Shown: positions 34,102 to 43,813, numbered from the stretch's first letter. The stretch: DNA of 64,000 nucleotides from Muribaculaceae bacterium (GCA_017935045.1 JAGBIJ010000045.1:24269-88268); one strand, 5' to 3'. The notes: generated from the letters alone by a model not told the origin. Numbers and translations: made by a program.

Positions 34102-35535
34102 TTATTTAAAATTAAACGTTATCACACCCTTTCTCGGCTCCTCTCCCCCAAAGCTGCTCCACTTGCTCAGCATTGCAGCCTGACAGCACTGTTTCCCGAT
34201 GCCCGCATCGACAACATCAATCAGTTTCACGCTTGCAACCGTTCCATCCGAATTTACCATACACTCAACCCTTATAGTCTGTGGAGATTTAACCTTTACC
34301 ATCGGTGTCGGATACGCTAACAGTCTTAACCCGCCGGAGCCTTCATCCCCGGGTGCGCCGGACTTATCCTCCCCCGCTTCCATGTCCTTACCTCGGTCTA
34401 AATTCTTCAGTCTTACAGCGGCCACCCTGTCGCCCAATGCAGCAGCCCTCTCCAGCAGCTCCGCCCCCTTTTTCTCATCCCGGACGACACCCTTTCCCTC
34501 CAGATAATAAATGCCCAGATTGCACAGCGCGTCAGACAGGGTGGACTTATCCCCTGCCGGCGCGTTTTTTATAGTCATCTCGTACCAATGCGCGGCCTCC
34601 TTATAGTCGCGCTGCATTTTCTTCTCCTTAGGCAGGAAAATGTGAGGTTGCGAGTAGATATGCGCCAGCCTGAACGCGGCGTGATACCTGCCCTGACCGG
34701 CTGCCATGCGCAGATACCGCAGCCCCTCGGCTACATTTTTCTTCACATCTATCCCGTACAGCAACCGACGGCCCATCTCCTCCTGCGCCTTGTCATCGCC
34801 GGAGTCAGCTGCCTTACCGAGCAGCGAGATACCCTCTTTCTTCTTTCCCTTGTCGAGCAGGGCGAGTGCCTGGGCGCACATCTTGACGGGGTCGGGCTGC
34901 TCCGATTCGGGCGGCAGCGGAGTCAGCTCCAGATTTATGGCGAAATTACGACGTTCGGGACTGAGCGTGAATTTGCCTTCGGAAGTCTTGTACCCGGGCG
35001 CGCCGGCTGACCATACATGCTCTCCATACGGCAGCGCTTCCGCCACTACCCCGTCAGTCGCCGTACACACCCTGCCGTCCACGCTGACTGAAGCATAAGT
35101 CGGCTTAAGCAACAAGGTAAAGATACCGTTCTCTCCAGACATACCCAATAGCGCAGCCGGCACGTCGAGCCTCAGCGTGTAGCCCGTCTTCGGCTCCAGC
35201 CTCTCCACGCCGTAATCCTCGAAATAGACACGCAGGGTCTCGGCGCGCGGACACTTTATTTCCACCATACGGCAGCCGGCCTCAAGCCAGACTATATACT
35301 CGTTGACATCAAATAGCGGGTCTCCTATAAGATCGCCGTCAAAACCGGCTCCCTCTATCGGCAGCTTCACTCGCACCACAGCGGCGGGGATGCCGTTGGC
35401 ATCCTCGCGTATCAGAGAACCGTAGATGACGTCACCGTTAGGCTCTATCCCCTTGACTCCCAGTTTAGCCTGCTGCGCCGGCGCGAGCGCCGCCATGAGG
35501 CATATCAGCGATAATGTCAGCAGCGCCCGCCTCAT
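34102..35535 (-). CDS. secreted Sel1-repeat protein with TonB-like C-terminal domain
   Basis: A 477-aa protein with signal peptide (cleavage near APAQQAK). Residues about 22-125 are paralogous to the N-terminus of the PEGA/Sel1 protein at 24614-26278 (VKGIEPNGDV, GAGFDGDLIGDP, VWLEAG, TLRVYFEDYGV). Sel1-like repeats span about 210-375. The last 75 residues resemble a TonB C-terminal domain (IRVECMVNSDGTVASVKLID, GVITFNF). There is no N-terminal TM helix, so it cannot act as a classical TonB. The start at 35535 overlaps the upstream stop as ATGA. Confidence 0.75.
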   Translation of the reverse strand: MRRALLTLSLICLMAALAPAQQAKLGVKGIEPNGDVIYGSLIREDANGIPAAVVRVKLPIEGAGFDGDLIGDPLFDVNEYIVWLEAGCRMVEIKCPRAETLRVYFEDYGVERLEPKTGYTLRLDVPAALLGMSGENGIFTLLLKPTYASVSVDGRVCTATDGVVAEALPYGEHVWSAGAPGYKTSEGKFTLSPERRNFAINLELTPLPPESEQPDPVKMCAQALALLDKGKKKEGISLLGKAADSGDDKAQEEMGRRLLYGIDVKKNVAEGLRYLRMAAGQGRYHAAFRLAHIYSQPHIFLPKEKKMQRDYKEAAHWYEMTIKNAPAGDKSTLSDALCNLGIYYLEGKGVVRDEKKGAELLERAAALGDRVAAVRLKNLDRGKDMEAGEDKSGAPGDEGSGGLRLLAYPTPMVKVKSPQTIRVECMVNSDGTVASVKLIDVVDAGIGKQCCQAAMLSKWSSFGGEEPRKGVITFNFK

Positions 35536-36032
35536 CCGGCAAACATAATATCGACTAAGTACCAACGTCCGCCTATGCGCTTGAAAGTCGCTGACAGAGT
35601 ACCGCCACCTGTTTCTTCATCCACATCGTCCGATTCCGCAACGTAATCTTCAAACGTATCGTCGGCGCTGTAATACACCACTGAGTCAGCAGTGGCGTCC
35701 TGCCACGTGGAGTAACTGTAAATGTTCTGCCAATACTTTGCCTCCACCGGGAACTCACATTCCTCCATTCCTTTAGGAATCAGTAACTCATACACAAATT
35801 CCGATACATCAGAATATGGCAGTTTCAGCCGTGAGTCCCTGAATTTCTTGTCACTGCAGAATTTCTTCAGAAACACACGGAATGGCTCGGCACCCTTGTT
35901 CAGCGCGGACTTCGGATTCTCTACCGCGTCGCAGGCTTTTCTGTCTATTTTGGCCGCTACCTCTTCGAAGCTATGCGCATAAGCGCTCACAGCCGTCAGC
36001 ACGGCGGCCATAAGCAAAATCAATTTTTTCAT
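35532..36032 (-). CDS. secreted protein, possibly DUF4348-like
   Basis: A 166-aa protein with signal peptide (cleavage near AYAHSF). The central FRVFLKKFCSDKKFRDSRLKLPY block resembles small Bacteroidetes secreted families such as DUF4348, and the end (TFKRIGGRWYLVDIMF) is like NTF2-type folds. Function unknown. It overlaps by 4 bp with both neighbours, so translation is coupled to the C10 peptidase upstream. An inhibitor or chaperone role for that protease is a speculation from context. Confidence 0.6.
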   Translation of the reverse strand: MKKLILLMAAVLTAVSAYAHSFEEVAAKIDRKACDAVENPKSALNKGAEPFRVFLKKFCSDKKFRDSRLKLPYSDVSEFVYELLIPKGMEECEFPVEAKYWQNIYSYSTWQDATADSVVYYSADDTFEDYVAESDDVDEETGGGTLSATFKRIGGRWYLVDIMFAG

Positions 36033-38134
36033 AACACATTTATTCTAACAGGTTTATTATCGTCAGCGCTCACAAGATAAATACCCGGAGCCCAGCCGCT
36101 GCAATCTATCTCTACCGTCGCGCCGTCAGACTTGACCGAGGCAACCGTCATGCCGGACATGCCGCATACACTCACACAGCCCCCAGCTTTCAGGCCTCCG
36201 ACTGTCAGCGTCCGGGACGCGGCGCTGTACCGCACCATGGCTTCTGCCGCTGCCGCCCCCTTCACTCCCGACTGACCAGCCGTAATTTCGTAGAATATCT
36301 GCCCGGTGCCTGTGGCCAGACACAGATAGCTTCCTTCAGCCACGGCGACGGGAACCTTGCACGGTATGCTTACAGTCTTCGTCACTCTCTTCCCTATCTT
36401 TATCGGCTCGGACTGACCCAGAATCGAGGCGCTTCCGTCAGGAGCCACAATCATAGCCATGATTTCATCCTCAAACACTTCATACTGGCATTTCACTGAC
36501 GGTGTAAGCGTGAACTCATCCCCGCTCTGCAGCCGCAGCGGCACATCTACGCCGGTCGCGGTAAGCAGCATCTTGTCAGACATAGAGTTGCCCGACGATG
36601 AATACAGCCGGCCCACATGTACATCTATCGAATCTTCCTTGCGGTCAGGCACATGCACACGGGTCCAGTTTCCGGAAGGCTTGCCCCCGAGGTCAGCGCA
36701 CACTACGGCGTAAGCCTTGTAGTTCCCCGCCGGCACCTCACTGCTGGACAGCGACACGCTGACTGACTGTGTTCTGCCGTTCATCTCCAGAGTGGTCAGG
36801 TCCGGCTCCGCCACATAGCGGCTCGTGCCGTCGGCCGTGGAGACGAACTCCACGCCCTGCCAGTATTCCGACCGGGTCTGTGGAATGGAATTGATGAATC
36901 CGGCACGCGTGCCGTATCTGGTCACAACCGACAGCTCCCCGCCGTCGTTTCTCATCCCTTCTCCCCCTGTTATATTGCCGTCAGCCACCACGTTGACTTT
37001 TGCTTCGTCGCCGGGTCGCGGAGGGCGGATTCCGAAAATAGCCGCCTGATTGGACGTATAATCCATAGTGATGCCGGGATTCAGATAGAATTCAGGCGTC
37101 AGAGCCGTAAGGGCATAATAGCCGTCGCCCGATGCGCTGTAGCCCCAGTTGAAGTGAAACATCCCGGTGGCCGCCTCATAACCGTCGCAGATGAAAGCGT
37201 GGCCGCCCAGCATCATGTGCCCCTCATACAGCAGCGGACGGCCTTCCGACAACTCGGCATACAGCTTGTCGGCCCACTCCGCCTCGGTGTAATGCTGCTT
37301 CTGCTCATAATACAGAGCCGGCGAATAGTTGAAATTATCTATCAGACCTTTGGCCGCCATCAGTAGCGTCGCCGAACTGCTGTTCTGCCCCATATTGTTG
37401 TAGTCCATCTCCATAGACACGCCTAAATCCGCCAGCAGCCGGGCGACGGCCTGCCGCGACGCCGCAGATGCAGTCTCGTCATAGACATCCACCATCGACG
37501 CCCAGTCGTAGCGGCTGGATCCGAAGTCGGCCGTCAGCGTTACCTCCTTGCCGCAGATTTCGTCGGTATAAGTATGGGTTCCGCGACCCTGCTCCGGATA
37601 ACGATGCAGGTACATTATCTGCGCGGCAGCCGTGGCCACGCAGCCCGAAACGCAATTCTCCTCAGCGCTGAAAGGCGGACACAGGTCGCTGAAAGGCGAC
37701 GACTGATCCCAGCGGGCGCTTATCAGAACAGGTATGTCGTGCCGCTCTGCCGCAACCGTTTCCTCCCTGTAAGCCGACGCGCCTGCGGCTATCGCCGCGC
37801 TTATCTGCTCACGGTATGTTTCCAGCCACAGCCTCATGGGTTCGGGTAGCGGCTCAGAGCCCAGAGGCGCATCGCCGTAACCCAACACCGGACGGCTGCA
37901 GTCATCGGCCGACAGCAGTATGAATCCCGTTCCGCCACCGAACAGATAGACGCAGTTGTTGCCTTTATTATCTTTTAACGTCAGTCTGGGAGCCGTCGGG
38001 CAGTACGCAGCGACACGTTGTCCGAAGCCTCCGGCGGCACGCGCCAACGCCTCGCCCGGCGTAAGCTGCCTGGCTGCCGAGGGAAACGCCCCGACAGCCG
38101 CGGAAGCCAGAAGTATGTATCCGATACGTCTCAT
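36029..38134 (-). CDS. C10 (streptopain-like) cysteine peptidase, copy C
   Basis: A 701-aa secreted papain-fold protease. Signal peptide, Spi-like prodomain to about residue 135, then the C10 catalytic domain. Cys165 lies in VSGCVATAAAQIMY, His312 in GGHAFICDGY, and Asn329-Trp330 in HFNWGY. Residues about 400-620 are beta-rich modules, and the tail (APGIYLVSADD, ending RINVL) looks like a degenerate T9SS sorting domain. Start 38134 is chosen because the sequence before it (ATTGAAATGAGA) is shared with copy B; an ATG at 38146 is in frame. One base separates it from copy B. Confidence 0.9.
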   Translation of the reverse strand: MRRIGYILLASAAVGAFPSAARQLTPGEALARAAGGFGQRVAAYCPTAPRLTLKDNKGNNCVYLFGGGTGFILLSADDCSRPVLGYGDAPLGSEPLPEPMRLWLETYREQISAAIAAGASAYREETVAAERHDIPVLISARWDQSSPFSDLCPPFSAEENCVSGCVATAAAQIMYLHRYPEQGRGTHTYTDEICGKEVTLTADFGSSRYDWASMVDVYDETASAASRQAVARLLADLGVSMEMDYNNMGQNSSSATLLMAAKGLIDNFNYSPALYYEQKQHYTEAEWADKLYAELSEGRPLLYEGHMMLGGHAFICDGYEAATGMFHFNWGYSASGDGYYALTALTPEFYLNPGITMDYTSNQAAIFGIRPPRPGDEAKVNVVADGNITGGEGMRNDGGELSVVTRYGTRAGFINSIPQTRSEYWQGVEFVSTADGTSRYVAEPDLTTLEMNGRTQSVSVSLSSSEVPAGNYKAYAVVCADLGGKPSGNWTRVHVPDRKEDSIDVHVGRLYSSSGNSMSDKMLLTATGVDVPLRLQSGDEFTLTPSVKCQYEVFEDEIMAMIVAPDGSASILGQSEPIKIGKRVTKTVSIPCKVPVAVAEGSYLCLATGTGQIFYEITAGQSGVKGAAAAEAMVRYSAASRTLTVGGLKAGGCVSVCGMSGMTVASVKSDGATVEIDCSGWAPGIYLVSADDNKPVRINVL

Positions 38135-38147
38135 TTCAATATACATT

Positions 38148-40271
38148 TCATTTCAATATAAATGTAACATTTCCGATGGACGTAGTTATCACATATAGGC
38201 CACGCTGCAACTCCGAACAATCAATCGTGATTCGGCTGCTGCCGGGAGTCTCGTCCACCACTTTATAGCCCGATGCGCTGTACACCCTTATCGGTTCGCC
38301 AGGAGCCACACCGTCGATCGTCAGCATATTGTCCTTGATACGAAGCGCAGGCTTGAGGTTTTTTACAGTTTCCACACCACTGGACAATTCGCGTTCATAG
38401 AAAATTTCGTTGCCGTCCGCAAGAGCCAGCACGCATCCTTCGGGCGGTGTGAAACGTATGGTGCAATCTATGGATATGCTGGCCGTTTGGCCGGCCTCAA
38501 GCTGCAATTCCGGACCGGCATACGCGCCGAGCTCGCCCTGAGTGCCGTTCGGACTGACCAGTACTACACGCGGAGCCGGGCTGCTGCCGGCATAATGGGA
38601 TGTGATATCGGCAGTCACAGTAAACTCCTGACCGGCTGCAAGTTTATCCGGAATATCAGCATTGCTTGCTTTAAGCAGAGCCTGAGAAGTCAGCGAGTTC
38701 TCAAAAGTGGCGTAATGGTGTCCGACATGCACGTCAATCGTACTGACTTTATCGGCGCCGATACCTATACGACGCCATTTGCCGGAAGGCTTGCCGGCAT
38801 CATCCGTACAAACTACAGGACGCGCAATATAGTCGCCTGCCGGCAGTACATCGCGGGTAATGCCGGCCGAGATATAGTAATTCCCGTAATAAGGTTCAAG
38901 CATATTGCTCGAACGCTCGGATATATAATAAGCCGTGCCGTCAGTCTTGGAGACGAACTCCGCTCCCGTCCACAGAGGGATGGTCTCCGGCGAGAGAGTG
39001 TCGTTGTAGAACGCAGGACTTTGGGTATTGGCCATACCCATTATCATGTACATATCCAGATTGCCTATCGGAGTAGTGCTTACAAGGTCGCCGTAAGTAA
39101 AAAACACCGGGATGGTCTCGTCTCCCTGCTGCGCCGGGCGCACCCCGAACAGCGCGGCCTGCCCCTGCGTGAAATCATTGCCACCGCCCGCCTGATCGCT
39201 GCCGTTGGGCGTGAGCGCGGTCAGAGGGAAATAACCGTCGGCTGTGCCGCCCCATCCCCAGTTGAAATGAAACATGCCGCTCTCCGCGTTATAGCCGTCG
39301 CAGACGAAGCAATGGCCGCCGCTCTCCGAACTGCCCTCATAGATCACAGGGCGTCCGCCGGTCAGCTCACTATAAAGCATTCCGGTCCAATCGCTGTCCG
39401 TATAGTTGGCCTTCATCTCATGGCGTATGGAGGGAGAATAGCCGAAATACTTCAGCAGAGCCACGCCGGCCTTACGCAGCGGAGTGCCGCTCTGATTATA
39501 TCCGCCGTAGAAATAGTCCATCTCCGTGGCCACACCTAAATGCGCCATCAGCTTAGCCACTTCGGCGCAAGACTCGGCACTGCTGTCGCCGTTATAGACG
39601 GGCTGCATAAGCGACCAGTCGTATGCGCTGCCGCCGAAATCAGCCGACAGCGTATAGCTCTTTCCGTTGATATCATCAGTATAGCTATGGCTACCCGTGC
39701 CCTTAGCAGGGAATTTATGATAATACATTACCTGAGCCGTGGCCGTGACCACGCAGCCCGTCACACACAGATCCTTGTCACTGCAAGGCGGACACTGATT
39801 ATTGTATGGCCATGACTGGTTCCAGCGCGACTCAAGCATCGGAGCTATATCGGCATAGCTTTCTGCCCCGATGCCGGTATAGGCAGAAGCGCCGACGCTT
39901 ATGGCGCCCTCGATCTGACGCATGTAGCCCCTTACCCACGCGCGCATGGCCGGAGGCATCTGCACCGTGTCAGTCAGCGGAGTGTCGCCGTAGCCTAACA
40001 CCGGAGCCGCGCAATCATCGGCCGACAGCAGCATGAACCCGCCCCCGTCGCTGAACAGATACACGCAGTTGTTACCCTGCCTGTCCCGAAGTGTCATCTT
40101 AGGGCTGATTCCCTTGTAAGCGGCCGCACGCTGCCCCTGACGGACTGCCGCCCCTCCCTTACTCTCCTTCGCAACCCTATCCAGGGCCTCTGCCGGGCTC
40201 AGCTGCCGGGCTTCTGCGTTTATTCCGCAAAAGGCTGCCGCAACAGCAGCCGCAATCATATATCCTCTCAT
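38148..40271 (-). CDS. C10 (streptopain-like) cysteine peptidase, copy B
   Basis: A 707-aa secreted cysteine protease, paralogue of its two neighbours. Prodomain with the block GNNCVYLFSDGGGFMLLSAD, catalytic Cys173 in CVTGCVVTATAQ, His320 in SGGHCFVCDGY, then HFNWGWGG. Beta-rich modules follow from about residue 400, and the T9SS-like end reads RGLYVITTSIGNVTFILK. Bacteroides C10 enzymes are processed by removal of the prodomain and act on host proteins, so a similar surface or extracellular role is likely. It is 9 bp downstream of copy A. Confidence 0.9.
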   Translation of the reverse strand: MRGYMIAAAVAAAFCGINAEARQLSPAEALDRVAKESKGGAAVRQGQRAAAYKGISPKMTLRDRQGNNCVYLFSDGGGFMLLSADDCAAPVLGYGDTPLTDTVQMPPAMRAWVRGYMRQIEGAISVGASAYTGIGAESYADIAPMLESRWNQSWPYNNQCPPCSDKDLCVTGCVVTATAQVMYYHKFPAKGTGSHSYTDDINGKSYTLSADFGGSAYDWSLMQPVYNGDSSAESCAEVAKLMAHLGVATEMDYFYGGYNQSGTPLRKAGVALLKYFGYSPSIRHEMKANYTDSDWTGMLYSELTGGRPVIYEGSSESGGHCFVCDGYNAESGMFHFNWGWGGTADGYFPLTALTPNGSDQAGGGNDFTQGQAALFGVRPAQQGDETIPVFFTYGDLVSTTPIGNLDMYMIMGMANTQSPAFYNDTLSPETIPLWTGAEFVSKTDGTAYYISERSSNMLEPYYGNYYISAGITRDVLPAGDYIARPVVCTDDAGKPSGKWRRIGIGADKVSTIDVHVGHHYATFENSLTSQALLKASNADIPDKLAAGQEFTVTADITSHYAGSSPAPRVVLVSPNGTQGELGAYAGPELQLEAGQTASISIDCTIRFTPPEGCVLALADGNEIFYERELSSGVETVKNLKPALRIKDNMLTIDGVAPGEPIRVYSASGYKVVDETPGSSRITIDCSELQRGLYVITTSIGNVTFILK

Positions 40272-40280
40272 TTCAATACT

Positions 40281-43055
40281 TTATTTCAATATAAACTTGA
40301 TGACCTTGTTGCCTGATTTGAGCAGATAGAGGCCGGCAGGGAATGTCGCTGCATCCATCGCCATACTCTCCTCAAGGGCTGTCCATTCCGCAATCTTAGC
40401 TCCGGAGATACTGTATATCGCGGCTGTACGGCCTGGCGTCAGCCCGTAGATGGCCACTCTGTCGCCTGATACATCGACACGCAGCCCTCCGGACTGCTCT
40501 ACGCCTTCCACACTGCCTTCCCGGTCTATCTGCAGAGGCAGCGGCCCGGCTATGTCCACACCTGATTCTGCGAGAGCGTCCTCGGTAACATACATATACA
40601 TCCGGTATTTGCCGTCAGGTAAATCGGACGAATGTTCCAGGCTGACAAACGTCGGTATTCCTTTATCTAATTTTACCGCCTTCTGAGCACTCAGATAGCA
40701 ATAAGGCTCTCCGGTATCCTCACGCTCGTACCGCAGATTGATGATGCCATCATAGCTGTTGCCATAACCAAGGGTAAGATATGCGTTTACCTCTCTATAC
40801 TCCATATCTTTGTTTACCTCCATATACGAAATGTCGCTTACATCAATCCGCCTGTCCTTGACCGTGACATACAGATCGGTCTCCACTTCCCGCGCATCGA
40901 ATTTCACAATCAGCCTGTACTGACCCTCCTGATCGATAGCCGGTATACGATATTGGACCTTCTTACCGTAACCGGGCCCAATAATGACGACATACCCGTC
41001 CGGACTTTGAGAGACAGTCTTACCCTGCTCGTCAACAAGTCTGCATGTCACGTAAGCCTCCTGCTCAATGTATGGAGATTCAACATTAAAGCTCAATATG
41101 AAATCCTCGCCTGTGACTGCATCACCCTCCGTTTCCAGTTCACTTATTGTCAACTCACTGGGAGACATTTCAAACTCTCCGCCCTCATAGAAAATTTCTT
41201 TGGAGTCGGTCAATACAAGTATACAGCCGTCAGACAAGGGCTCCTGCAGACAGCAATCTATGCTTATGCTTACGGTCTGTTCCTTACCGATGCCGAATTT
41301 GTGGCCGGTTCCGAGTCTAAAGTATTCGCCATTTGGAGCGACGGCATAAACATACGGCTCCACCTGGCTTTCGGCATGGCGCGCCGTAACGTCGGCCGTC
41401 ACTGTAAACGGCTCGCCCAACTGCAGCTTTTCAGGATACTTCACATTGTTGGCTGTCAACACCACTTTAGTGGTAAGAGAGTTCGCGAATGTGGCATAAA
41501 ACTTGCCGACATGTACGTCAAAAGCGTCCGCGCAGCCGTATTGCACCTTTATCGGCTTCCAGTTTTCAGGCAGGTTTTCATCACTGTCCAGTCTAACCAC
41601 CGGCCGCGCCGTGTAATCCCCTTCCGGGACATCATTATCCCATACGTTGACCTGTATATTCCATGAGCCATTATTTGACGGCACGTCGCTAACCATATTT
41701 TCACTCACATAATACTTCGTGCCGTCAGCCTTGGATTCAAGCTCCATTCCGTTCCAGTATCTGAGTGTCGGCCCCTCAGATACGGTATGATTGAAGAAGC
41801 CGTCATATTCAAAACTGCGCGTGCTTATTATCGCATAGTCATTATATTCTACATTAGGATATTCGGCATACAGATCGCCGTAAGTTACTACTATCGGCTC
41901 GGTCTTGTCCCCCTCGCGGGCGGGTCGCAGGCCGAACAGTCCGCTCTGGCCCTCGTTGAAATCATAGCCCGCGCCTCCGGCCTGTCCGCTTGTATTAGGA
42001 TTGAGAGCCGACAGAATAAAATAGCCATCGGCAGCGCCGCCCCATCCCCAGTTGAAATGAAACATATCGCTGTCGGCGGCATATCCATCGCATACGAAAG
42101 AGTGTCCTCCCTGGATTGATTCCCCTTCGTACAGCACCGGACGCCCCTCAGCCAGCTCCGCATGGAGCTTCGAGCGCCATTCATCCTCCGAATAGCTTGA
42201 CTTCAGTTCGTAAGTCATAGCCGGAGAATACCCGAAGTATTTTAACATTGCCTCGCAGGCCCTGAGTTGCGGCGTTCCGCTCTGGTTGCTGTTCTGATAG
42301 CCATACATCATCTCGGTGGCTACGCCTAAATGCGCCATCAGCTTGGCGACCTCGGCGTTGCTTTCGGTGCTGTTTTTGTCGTCATAGACAGGCTGCATCA
42401 GCGCCCAGTCATACGTAGTGGAGCCGAAATCCGCTGAAAGTTCCTCGGTTCTGCCTTTGATATATGCCGTATAGCTATGGCTCCCCTTGCCTTGCGCCGG
42501 GAATTTATGATAATACATCAGCTGCGCTGTAGCGGTAGCGACGCAGCCGGTCACACAACGAGACTCCTCGTCATACATCGGGCACTGGTCATTGAAAGGC
42601 GCACCCTGATTCCATTTCGACTGAATAAGCGGAGCGACATCGGCAAGCTGACTTGCCTCACTGTCAGAATACACCGGAATACCGGCCATAATGCCCTCCT
42701 CTATCTGGCGGGTGTAGCCGGAGAGCCACGCACGCATGGCCGGAGGCATCTGCACCGTGTCAGTCAGAGGAGTATCGCCGTAGCCCAAAACCGGAGCCCC
42801 GCAATCATCGGCAGACAGCAGCATGAACCCGCTCCCGTCGCTGAACAGATACACGCAGTTGTTACCCTGCCTGTCCCGCAGCGTCATCTTAGGGCCGACA
42901 CCCCTGTAAGCAGCCGCACGCCGGCTCTGGCCGGCAGCCACGCTTCCCGCAGCTTTCGCCGCAACTCTTCCTACAGCCTCCTCCGGAGACAGCTGCCGGG
43001 CGTATCCCCCGGTCCACAATGCCACTATAACGCCGGCCAATAATATCCTTTTCAT
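40281..43055 (-). CDS. C10 (streptopain-like) cysteine peptidase with extended C-terminus, copy A
   Basis: A 924-aa secreted protease, first gene of a six-gene operon. The prodomain and catalytic core parallel copy B (CVTGCVATATAQLMYYHKFP with the nucleophile Cys; GGHSFVCDGY with the His; HFNWGWGG). It is about 220 residues longer because of added beta-sandwich modules at about 640-840 (SELTISELETEGDAVTG, VSLEHSSDLPDGKYRMYMYV). The tail is a T9SS sorting motif (PAGLYLLKSGNKVIKFILK). The start MKRILLAG at 43055 gives the cleanest signal peptide; an ATG two codons upstream is possible. Confidence 0.9.
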   Translation of the reverse strand: MKRILLAGVIVALWTGGYARQLSPEEAVGRVAAKAAGSVAAGQSRRAAAYRGVGPKMTLRDRQGNNCVYLFSDGSGFMLLSADDCGAPVLGYGDTPLTDTVQMPPAMRAWLSGYTRQIEEGIMAGIPVYSDSEASQLADVAPLIQSKWNQGAPFNDQCPMYDEESRCVTGCVATATAQLMYYHKFPAQGKGSHSYTAYIKGRTEELSADFGSTTYDWALMQPVYDDKNSTESNAEVAKLMAHLGVATEMMYGYQNSNQSGTPQLRACEAMLKYFGYSPAMTYELKSSYSEDEWRSKLHAELAEGRPVLYEGESIQGGHSFVCDGYAADSDMFHFNWGWGGAADGYFILSALNPNTSGQAGGAGYDFNEGQSGLFGLRPAREGDKTEPIVVTYGDLYAEYPNVEYNDYAIISTRSFEYDGFFNHTVSEGPTLRYWNGMELESKADGTKYYVSENMVSDVPSNNGSWNIQVNVWDNDVPEGDYTARPVVRLDSDENLPENWKPIKVQYGCADAFDVHVGKFYATFANSLTTKVVLTANNVKYPEKLQLGEPFTVTADVTARHAESQVEPYVYAVAPNGEYFRLGTGHKFGIGKEQTVSISIDCCLQEPLSDGCILVLTDSKEIFYEGGEFEMSPSELTISELETEGDAVTGEDFILSFNVESPYIEQEAYVTCRLVDEQGKTVSQSPDGYVVIIGPGYGKKVQYRIPAIDQEGQYRLIVKFDAREVETDLYVTVKDRRIDVSDISYMEVNKDMEYREVNAYLTLGYGNSYDGIINLRYEREDTGEPYCYLSAQKAVKLDKGIPTFVSLEHSSDLPDGKYRMYMYVTEDALAESGVDIAGPLPLQIDREGSVEGVEQSGGLRVDVSGDRVAIYGLTPGRTAAIYSISGAKIAEWTALEESMAMDAATFPAGLYLLKSGNKVIKFILK

Positions 43056-43112
43056 GGTCATATCAATTACAATTTTTCTTACGAGCCGCCATACAGCTCC
43101 CCATTTTCAACT

Positions 43113-43121
43113 GCAAATATA
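43113..43121 (-). promoter_or_regulatory. -7 element of the C10 protease operon
   Basis: TATATTTGC on the minus strand, about 57 nt before the first ATG. A TTGG lies 18 bp upstream at 43140-43143. The gaps between the six genes downstream are 9 bp or less, or overlaps, so this is probably the only promoter. Confidence 0.6.
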
Positions 43122-43162
43122 GTGCTTTTTATTCAAATTCCAATACATTCGCTCGGCGACAG

Positions 43163-43813
43163 TCAGATTTTATCATTAAAATCCGTGCGATAGCGGGTGC
43201 GCGCCTTGTACATCTGCTCCTTTATGCCGCCTTTGCTCACGAAGTCGGCCTGCTGCCGTTCTATCAGTTTACGCAGCAGATAGGTGGTTTGATTAATCAG
43301 GGTTATGCACAGATTGCAGTATTCCTCAGCGTTGTAGGTCTGCGCGAACTCTGTCGGGCAAGAGCGGAACCGCTCTGATTTCAGATAGCTACGGAGCGCG
43401 GTTATGCGGGGCGAGTCTTTGCCCCAGATGGCGGAATTATGCTGACGCAGATAGTCCTCATAGTCGAGCAGAAGCTCTTCAAGCGAAGCCTTGGCCACAT
43501 TAGTGAGCTTGATTTCCATCTCCTTGGAGGTAGCCGAGGCCGCGCTTCCTTCTGCTATGTTCTGTTTGCCGGAACGGGCGGCCTGCTCCATCTGGTCGCA
43601 GGTACGGCTATACGCCGGCACAAATCTCTTGACAAAAATTACCGTCAGGTCACAGATAGCCTCTGCCATGCCGTAGACACGCAGTTTGCGGTAGCCGCCC
43701 GCCTTGGGCAGAAACGTCAGCGGCCGGGTCGGACAAGTCTGACCTGTCTGACCTGTCTGACTCGTCCGACAAGTCTGATTCGTCTGACCCTGCTGTAGCT
43801 CTTGCGGCAGCAT
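43163..43813 (-). CDS. four-helix-bundle (S23/IVS-like) protein
   Basis: A 216-aa cytosolic protein. Residues about 40-150 match the 23S rRNA-intervening-sequence/S23 four-helix family (YRKLRVYGMAEAICDL, RSGKQNIAEGSAA, SLEELLLDYEDYLRQ), of unknown cellular role. The variant with a longer C-terminal helical suffix is seen here. The first 30 residues are a Thr/Gln-rich repeat encoded by a 9-bp microsatellite. It lies 7 bp after the coiled-coil membrane protein gene and ends the operon. Confidence 0.8.
   Translation of the reverse strand: MLPQELQQGQTNQTCRTSQTGQTGQTCPTRPLTFLPKAGGYRKLRVYGMAEAICDLTVIFVKRFVPAYSRTCDQMEQAARSGKQNIAEGSAASATSKEMEIKLTNVAKASLEELLLDYEDYLRQHNSAIWGKDSPRITALRSYLKSERFRSCPTEFAQTYNAEEYCNLCITLINQTTYLLRKLIERQQADFVSKGGIKEQMYKARTRYRTDFNDKI
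43726..43788 (-). repeat. 9-bp microsatellite inside the four-helix-bundle gene
   Basis: Seven consecutive 9-bp units of the form nnGTCTGAC (43726, 43735, 43744, 43753, 43762, 43771, 43780) encode QT-x tripeptides near the protein's N-terminus. The unit length keeps the reading frame on expansion or loss. Confidence 0.85.
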
